This document shows positions 53,801 through 62,800 of a DNA stretch of 64,000 bases, in pieces. The position numbers were made by a program, and so were the translations under genes. This stretch comes from Thalassobacterium sedimentorum. Its GTDB lineage: Bacteria; Verrucomicrobiota; Verrucomicrobiia; Opitutales; Coraliomargaritaceae. The DNA lies in assembly GCF_031127905.1 (NCBI RefSeq), contig NZ_JARXIC010000019.1, positions 1 through 64,000 of the forward strand, written 5' to 3'. Under the pieces are notes generated by a model that worked only from the letters and a program-made list of their open reading frames with translations, had not been told where the DNA came from and made no database searches. Positions within the stretch are counted from its first letter, which is position 1; every line of letters begins with the position of its first letter.

Positions 53801-56800
53801 GCAACATTGATTGCATTGCGGAATGCATCCTGAATGTCGGCAGCAAGGTCGCGAGGACCATTATTGACCTCTGCGGCAACCGAGTCGGCGGAGAAGCCAA
53901 GTGCCGACAGACCACCCGCGACGGATGTTTCAAGTGTGATGGTATTGGTAGTTAAAATACCGATGGGTTGCAGTTCTAATATGCCGTCAACGTTAACGAA
54001 TTGAACGCGACCACTCATGAGTGTAGAGCGAATACCTTCATTCAGCACATTCACCACCGTTTCGATATCTGGGGTTGATGCGAAGCTCACGTTGACCTCA
54101 GCCGAGTCCGCGGCGCCGAAGTTGATTGTAAAGCTCAAGTCTCCGACTAAATCAGCAAAAGTAGGAATTTCATCTGCGATGAGACGACCATCTGTTTCAG
54201 AAGCAGCGACCTCGATCTGATATTCGACACCATCAATGATGACCGCAAAGGTGAGATTTGCATCCAAACGACCTGCCGTCACACTACCACCGCCTGCAGT
54301 GACCACAGCACCTGCGAGGGTTTCTGTCATGAACTCTTGGTTGGCAGTATCCCAGACACGTGTGGTGAATTCCCAGCGCTGTAAGATGCCATTATAGCGC
54401 ACCGAGGCAAAGTCTGGAACTTCCCGGCCTAGATCATCCAAATCACCGCCGAGGAAGAGGATGCGATTTTCGCCGCCACCGCCGATGATGATATCATTAA
54501 AGGTCGGCACATAAGTTTGATCGGAACCACCCAGAGTTGGCAGTGCATCTGGAATGATTTGGAAAGTATCATTGCCAGTGCCACCGAAAAGAAGGTCGGG
54601 TGCTCCCTGATCATAGCCACCAGTGATGACATTATTACCAGCGATACCAAAGATCCAGTCCTCACCATTACCACCTTGTAGACGGTCATCTCCCGCACCA
54701 CCAATAATCACATCCTTACGGACCTGATTCGGACGCGTGGCCATATCAGTCACAATCGTATCCGCACCATCTTCTAAGACAAACTCGAGCGAATAGATCG
54801 TAGGCACTAAGTTTGGTGAACTGACACGCAAGAGATAAGCGACACCTGCTTCGAGTCCATCCAGGCTAATGCTGCTTTCTGACTGCCCGGAAAGGTCGCG
54901 TTGAACATATCCCGTTTCACCAATCGCAGTGATGATATCGTATTGAGCCGGTGTATCATTAGAGGAACTGACCTTGAAGGTATAATCACCTGCAGCAAGG
55001 CCCTCGAGCGCGAAGGTCACAAATGTCTGTGTATCTGTCGCTCCGATAAATGTGATCGGCGCTCCGTCGGCATCTAAAATCGCATTCCCATCGCTATCAA
55101 AGAGCTCCAGTGTGACATTGGCACCATCAATCGCGAGTACGCTGAGACGATCGGAAGTCGTGCCGTCTTCATCGAGCGTAAAGCTGAACCAGTCAACATC
55201 ACTGCCATTGTGAAGGGTCAGCCCAAAGACACGCGAGTAGCTATCGATCTGAGTCAGGTAGAATGCATCGTCGACTGCGTTATTACCGCCATCTTCTTCC
55301 GCTGAATCGGGATTGATGCCTTCCGGAGTTTGGTCTGAGTCAAACGGAGAATCACCACCCGCGGGGAAGAGCGCCAGCCCTAGGCCATCTAATGGCGAGG
55401 CACTGATCAACTTAAGAATCGAGCCGGGCCCAGGAGTTTCTGAGAGTGTAAAGCTATACCAGTCGTAGTCATCCGCATTATCAATAGTCAAACCAGTGAG
55501 CTCGATGTTGGATGAAATCAGCAGGCTGGATAGTGCGATCTGGTTATTTTGTAAGTGAAGCTCAGTGCGTGCGCTATTTTCGTCTTCTACCTGCACAACT
55601 AGCGAGGCGCGCGCACCACCGAATACAGTGACTAGACGGACGCGCCCTTCGAAGAGTGTTGCCCGGACTTGGTTCCCCACATCAGCGTCCTCAAGCGCAG
55701 CTTGGATATCGGCAATCAGGTCCAGCGCAGTGTTATTATCCTCAGTGTCGGCTACGCTGATTGTAATGGTGCGGATCGAACCGCCATTAATACTCAGGTC
55801 AAAGCTAGCGTCCGAAGTCAAGCGACCATCGACTGGAGCGAGGCCTTCGATAAAGGACGCCGAAGTGGTGCTGGTAAATCCAAGTGCTGATGCGAGCGTG
55901 CCTGCACCGCTGACTAGAGTGAGCGTTTGCACATCAGCCCCCGCCAGCGGTGCTAGGCGGACGAAATCTCCGTTCAGACTGAAAGTCAGCGCATCTGCCA
56001 AAGTCCCGCTTGCAGTGCCATCTGATACAGCCGCAAGCGACGCATTCAAATCATCAATCAGATCACTACGAGTCAGGTTGTCCGACACATCGCCTAGAGT
56101 CAGCGTATAGTTTGCGCCATTGAGAATCAGTCCGATGGTGCTGCCGACAGGTTGTGCGGTATTTAAGGTTTCATCGCCCTGAACAACGGCCGCAGTATCT
56201 TGACCCGTCAGCGCAGCAAGACCAATGAAAGCTCCATCACGGAAACCAAGTTCTGCCAAGGCCTGCTCACTACCAGCGACAGCTGCGATTTCAAGTGAGA
56301 CCACATCACTGCCAGGAGTTGGTCCAATCGCAAGGCGTCCACCTAGCATCACTGCAACCAAACGACTGGAGAGCCCTTGCTCACTGATAGCGCGATTCAA
56401 ATCATCTAGCAAATCTTCGACGCTCACATTATCAGCGGTTCCGCTGATTGTAAGGCGAACTGCATCTTCTCCGTTCACACGCAACTCAAACTGAGGCGCG
56501 CTGCCATCAGCCGCATCCGTCAGACGGTAATTCAGCACGTCCGGCGCCGTCTCAGCCAGCAACCAAGCGCGACCTAATGAGTACGCAGTCTCTGGAGTAT
56601 CATTACGTCCACCTTGCTCAGTGCGATCAGGCAAGATGGCATTACCAGACATGGTGTTCACAACGTCGTCACCTGCGCCTGCATCTGTCCATATCGAAAC
56701 TTGGACTGTGGGCCCGATATTAATCGTATCATTGCCATCCAGAGCATCGATAATGATCGCGAGGTAATCATCCTCAGGTGGCAAGGTGCCGAGTGGTAGA

Positions 56801-59800
56801 TCGTTATAAAGTGCCTCACCCGATGAATCAGTTGCGCTGAAGTTCAGCTTCACCTGTGCATCGAAAGTATAGTTGCCATTATTATTCGTCAGGCGAGTGA
56901 TCAAATGCGTACCACCAAGCAGACCAGGTTCAGTCACGTAATCGACAGAGATGACATCGTCTGCATTGGTTCCGCGGTAATACCAGACCTTGTCACTTTC
57001 CTTGGCATATTCCTTCCATGCATCGTCAGAAAGACCTCCGTCAGCAGATTCCAAAGTTGTGCCATCCGCGCGCCAGAGCGTGTTATCGCCCGTGCCACCG
57101 TAGAGGAAGTCGAGTCCAGTGCCACCGTAGAGATGGTCGTCGTTATCGCCGCCCAAGACACGATTCAGGCCAGTATCTTCGAGTTCATAGATGCCGCCGC
57201 CATCGTTATCATGTAGTTCACCAGTTTCTGGATCAACATAGACACCGAATTGTGAGATAAACTGAATTGAATTGATCTGTGAAGTGATGGTGATTTGACC
57301 ACTCGCACTTTGGCCGAAGCTGACGTATTGCTCTAGGCGCACCAAGCTATCATCCGAGTCTCGCACAGTGGCCAACAGCGCATTCAGCTGTCCGACCAGA
57401 TCTGCAAGGCTGGTATTGTCCACCGTGTCGGCTGCAGCCAGAGTGATCGCGTAGGCACGACCACCATTGAGGCGGATCGTAAAGTTGACGTCCTCATCTA
57501 ACTGGCCATCGCTGGGGCCGGCTGTCAGTGCAGACAATTCACCGCGGCCAATCATGTTTGGCGCAAAGTTGAGCTCGAGGCTGGTGGCGTCACCGATACC
57601 TGAATTCAGTTCGATCAATGTGCCACGGGTTTGTAGCACAATGCGGTTACCTTCACGCACGGCTTCGAGTGCAAGATCAAGGTTTGCGTTGGTGCCATCG
57701 CCAAAGGTCGCGTCTGCGATCGCTTCGTTGATATCAAGAATCAACATGTCTATCGTCAGATTCGCACGTGTCAGCGTGTAAGGCACTAAGACATCGATCG
57801 GCTGGCCGTCTGTGCCTAAGATGACACTAAAGTGAGCGTCACCGGACAGGATACCTGTCACAGGCGCATCAGCGGCTCCAATCAGGCGCAGCACATCAGC
57901 ACGATCTACGATGTGAAGGCGATCGAGTTGCGTGCGGAATTCCAAGTTCCCCGTATCGCCCAACACGAAGCGCCCAAATGCCGACAGTCGAGCTGGCTGA
58001 TTCTGCGTATCCACGGCCTCATCCAGTGCTTGGTTGAGTGTGATGATTAACTGCTCAACAGTCACAAACTGATCCGTCGTGGCCTGTTCGACAGTAATTT
58101 GATACACCGCGCCACCGTTAAAACGAAGGTTGAAGGTCAAATCATCAGTGAGTTGTCCATTACTTGGCAGCACCACGCCCGAATCGTCTGAGACGCTACC
58201 AAAGCCGTTCCACTCCTCATCATCCGCTAAACCGATGATTGCACCATTACCACCTGTGACTCCACTAATGGTGATTTGTGTGCCCGTCGTGGTGAAAGTC
58301 AGACGATTACCTTCACGGCCAGCGACAAGACCAGTCGAGAGGTTGACCACACGACCATCAGCGAGCGTCGCAGCACTCATGGCAGCGTTAATATTCGCAA
58401 TCAACTGATTGATCGTCGTGTTATCAGCAGTGTCTTCAGCCAGTATGATGACCTCAATCGGATCACTATTTGAACCGAGGAAGATGGCAAAGCGAGCATC
58501 ATACTCCAAGCGACCATCGAGTGGTAAATCTGCAGTACCAACCAGCCGCAGGGTGCTGCCTGGTTGAGTGGCATCTAGAACGCTGATCGGATCACCATCT
58601 GGCAGATGCAGCTCAGATGGTGTGGGCAAGACGACGAGGGTCTGGCCATCGGTGAAATTCAATCCATCAATTGCTGGGTCATTTGGTCCGCCACGGTTAG
58701 GATCGTCAGACCATGTGTAGAGTAGATTCTCCCCCTTACCACCGATAAGGTCATCATTACCTTGTCCGCCATAGATAATATCGAAATCGGATGGTGAGCC
58801 ATCTGCAGGGCCATCGCCCCATAGAATATCATCGCCACCAAAACCAAAAATCACTTCTGAACCGAAGCCACCGAAGACTTGGTCACGACCATTGGAACCA
58901 AAGATAATGTCATCATTTGGTCCGCCATCAATCATGCTGACAAAATCACGACTGCGCTCATCCAGCACAGAGACATCGAGTGCGTTCAGTCCTGCCACGA
59001 AGCCGACAATATCATCACCCCCCAGGCCGCTGATACGGAACTGCTCGACTAGTGGCGTGCCATCTGTGGCCTTCCAGCTACTAAGGATGACGCGATGATT
59101 GTAAAGATCAATGGGACGTGTGACTGGGTCACTCCAAGTATTCAAAATAGAGATTGGATCCACCAAGCTCATGTCGACGCCGTCCTTCGGTAACCACTGT
59201 GCGAAATCAACTACCATTTGGCCGATACCGATTTGGAACTCTGCAAAGCCCAAATCGCTCAGGTTATGACTGCCTGCAGACTCACCCGTGAAGTTACTGA
59301 TCGTCAATGTGGCGCCCGCTCCGAAACCACGTGTGATAAATGCAATCGTTGCGCCACGAGCGACCACTTCAATCTGTCCGCTCAGGGATTGGAAATCACC
59401 CGAACCCAGGCTGCTTTGAATCGCAGTATTGAAAGCAGTGATCAATGACTGCAGATCGCCATCACTGGTCACCGTCAGCTCATCTTCGTAAACAGTGCCG
59501 CCGTCGGCATGTTGCAGTGTCAGCGTGAAGGTTTGCTGGAAGGAGTAATTAGAAACAGCCACCGCGGATGGCTGAGAACTAATCAGCGCGGTTTCTTCGG
59601 AAATGAGGATTAAGTCATTCAGATCCGTGCCTTCGACCAGTAAGATGTCGGTGGCGTTATCGTTCAACACATCATTACGGAACTCATTGCCGTAGAAGCC
59701 ATCGATCGTATTACCGAATACATCAAAGTATGGCTTCGAATCGAGCACTAAGGTATCGATGCCAGTGCCACCATACATGGTGTCTAGACCGTCGCCGCCT

Positions 59801-62800
59801 TCGAGCCAGTCACTATCCGCACCGCCCCAAAGCGTATCATTGCCACCACTACCATAGAGGAAGTCTTCACCAGCACCGCCCACCAGCAAGTTACCGCCAC
59901 CGACTTCCATCGGGCCATAACCTTCGGCACGTTCATTAGGCGCGTAGTTCGGGCCAATCAATGCGGCTCCATAAAGGCTATCATTCCCGGCACCGCCGAA
60001 GAGACGATCGCGACGGATATTGCCATAGATAAAGTCATTACCAGCATCACCATGGAGTTCGCTGCCATAATAATTCCACTGATCCACACCATCGGTCGGA
60101 GCCCACGCGTAGAGGAAGTCTTCGCCAGCGCCACCATAGACACGTTCACCCAAGGAAGAAGAAGGTCCATCACCATGATCTGAGAATGGCAAGGCATTCG
60201 GTCCACGATAGTAAGCGTAGGCTTGGAACGGTGAACTTGGTGTATTGGTGATCGCTTCCTGAACATCCGCGGCATTGGTAAAGCCCTTCAGAATCGTGAT
60301 TTCAAAGGTCTTGGCATCGAAGTCGAAGTTGACTTCAACTCCATCGAAGTCGGCAGCAGCACCATCAAAATCGACGAAGCGAATCAACCAGCCATAGAAA
60401 TCTGTAGTGGCTTCGTTGGCACGTAGTTCGATATCATTATTACCACCGTCAAAGGCGAACCATGCGGCACCGTATCCAAGGTCTGGGTTCTGCAGCTTGG
60501 CAGTTGTGGTGAGCGACACACTGTCACCGACGAAGGTAATCACGTCACTGGCACCGCCATCACCGTAAAGTCGGTCACTGCCACCTGCGCCATAAATTTG
60601 GTCACGACCTGTGTAGAAACCACGTGAGATGAAGTATTCAAATGGATCTGCAGGTGTGCCCACATCGCCAACCTTCATCCATGGGAAGATCGAATCATAG
60701 GAACCGAGGAATGGGAAATCACCACGAATGACATCATCGTTCTCACCACCACGAATGACATCGTCGCCACCGCCACCGGTCATGATGTTTTGGCCAGCGC
60801 CACCATCGAGATAATCACTCCCTGGGCCACCATCGAGATCGGAATTGCCTCCGCCAGCGAGCAGGAAGTCATCGCCATAGCCACCACGCATGATATTATC
60901 ACCGTCATTGACTGTGCCAGGTACCACTTGGCCATTCAGGACCTTAGCGGTAATCAAAGGTGGTGTATAGCCTGTTGGATAATCGGCTTCAGCAGCTTCC
61001 CAACCTGGTGGTAACTCAAACTTATCCGCAATGGTTTCTCCCTCAAGCACGCGGAATTCAGTCCAGTTGTAAACTTCTAGACCGCCCCAGAGTAAATCAC
61101 TGCCTCCGTCACCCCAAAGATGATCACTACCAGTATCCCCGACGAGTAAATCATCGCCAGGACCGCCCATCAGGATGTCGTTACCGGAGCCACCGTAAAT
61201 CAGATCATGACCACCAGAACCTACATGTGTGGAGCGTATACCTTCCACGATGTATTGGCCACCGATCGAGCGCACCTCGCCATTATCACCTAGAATAATA
61301 TCACTGGCCACGCCACCATCGAGGATGTCATTACCGAAGCCACCGAAGAGGATTTCTAAACCCGAATTCCCGGCGCCCCAGTTAATCACATCATTGCCAC
61401 CGAAATTCTCCCAATAAACTGTGCCCTCAGTGAGCGGTGTGCCGGCCATCAATTCCGCACGGAACCAAGCCTGACCGACTGAGCCGACACTTGAATCCGA
61501 AGCGTAGGACAAATAGGTGCGGGTCGAATCGATTTCTGCGATCCACTCACGAGTAGTGAGATAATCGATTTCACCGCTCAAGCTCTGGCGGACGTAGCCA
61601 TTATCACCAAAGACGATTTCATCGGTCAGAGGATGTGGCCCACCGTCGAGCGTGGATGGAGTGCTGTAGATGATGTCGCCGCTGACGCCATAGCCACCTT
61701 CACGTGTCACATAACCAAACTCGTCGACTGTAATGAAGCGGTTTTGCAAGAGCGCAGGTGCCGCTTGATCCACGCCACCCGAACCCCCAAAGATCAGATC
61801 TACACCGCGCCCACCAAAGATGGTATCCGCACCACCTTGGTCTGGATAGAGCGAGAAGAGATCTCCATCACGAGCGCTCTCGCGATAGTAAATTGCCGAT
61901 CCATGATCACCAAAGATTGAGTCATTGCCTTCATCACCGTCGATGTAGTCGTTACCAGTGCCACCAATGATTAGGTCATTGCCAATATTTCCAGTAATCA
62001 GGTCATCACCACCAGCATCTGGATGCACCGAGTGAACCATCGAAAGTTTGTTGAATGCATTACGCTCAAAGAACGCCATGTCGCCGACCAGCACACTATT
62101 GCCAGGTCCGGCGGTGATGGTGTCTGCGCCAGGACCACCTGAGATGAGGTTGGTGCCCGTGCCACCATCGATCCAGTTATTACCACCAAAGAGCGGATCC
62201 GTGGAAAGTGCGTTGGCAAAGAGGATACGCTCATTGGGCACGACCACATCGATCGAGACATTGCGGTAAGTGGTGTAATCCAGCAGTGCCCAAGCACCAA
62301 AGATCAAGTCACGACCATCATCCATGGTGCCGCCCATGAGACGGTCATCGCCATGCCCTCCAATTAAGGTGTCGTTGCCACGGTTACCAAAGAGATCGAT
62401 CAAATCGTTACCGCCATGATCGGCATCCTGTGAGCGTAAACGTAAGATGGTATCATCTGCGTCACGCTCGATGTAAGCACCGTCACCTGTGATGGTGTCG
62501 TCGCCACGACCACCGCTGATGATATCACCACCACGGCGCAAAATCATCTGACCACTCATGTCAGCACTTGGAAGATATGGCAGGTCCATTCCGACCCAAT
62601 TAATGGCTTCGAGCGTTAAGACATCCCCGTCAACAGCTACAATTTTAAATAGGCCGTCATTCGCAGTATCCGAATCAAAGTCAAAGAAGGCCACTTGATT
62701 GACGAGCAGGCCATGATTCTCAGTGGTCACCGTCAACACACCATTCAGGAAGCGGAAGCTGCCAGTCAAATTCAGGCCACCGGTCAGATCCGAATGACCG

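Larger units (their letters stand above)
52580..59570 (-). repeat. Ten dispersed copies of a ~90-aa repeat with a DGRL-x-x-D ... N-x-A-[LI] pattern
   Basis: Copies lie at about 59290-59570, 58300-58540, 57960-58200, 57680-57900, 57240-57560, 56210-56535, 55890-56170, 55590-55860, 53960-54310 and 52580-52870. The shared pattern is [DS]-G-[RQI]-L-x-x-D-x-x-F-x-[IV]-x-[IL]-x-G-[GT], then [IV]-x-[IVL] and a helix-like [DN]-L-[IV]-x-[DAT]-[LI]-N-x-[AL]-[LI], and finally [RG]-x-[RL]-[LIV]. The helix recalls the flagellin/hook-associated 'IN' motif, but membership is unproven. RTX clusters and PPC-like domains lie between the copies. Confidence 0.68.
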
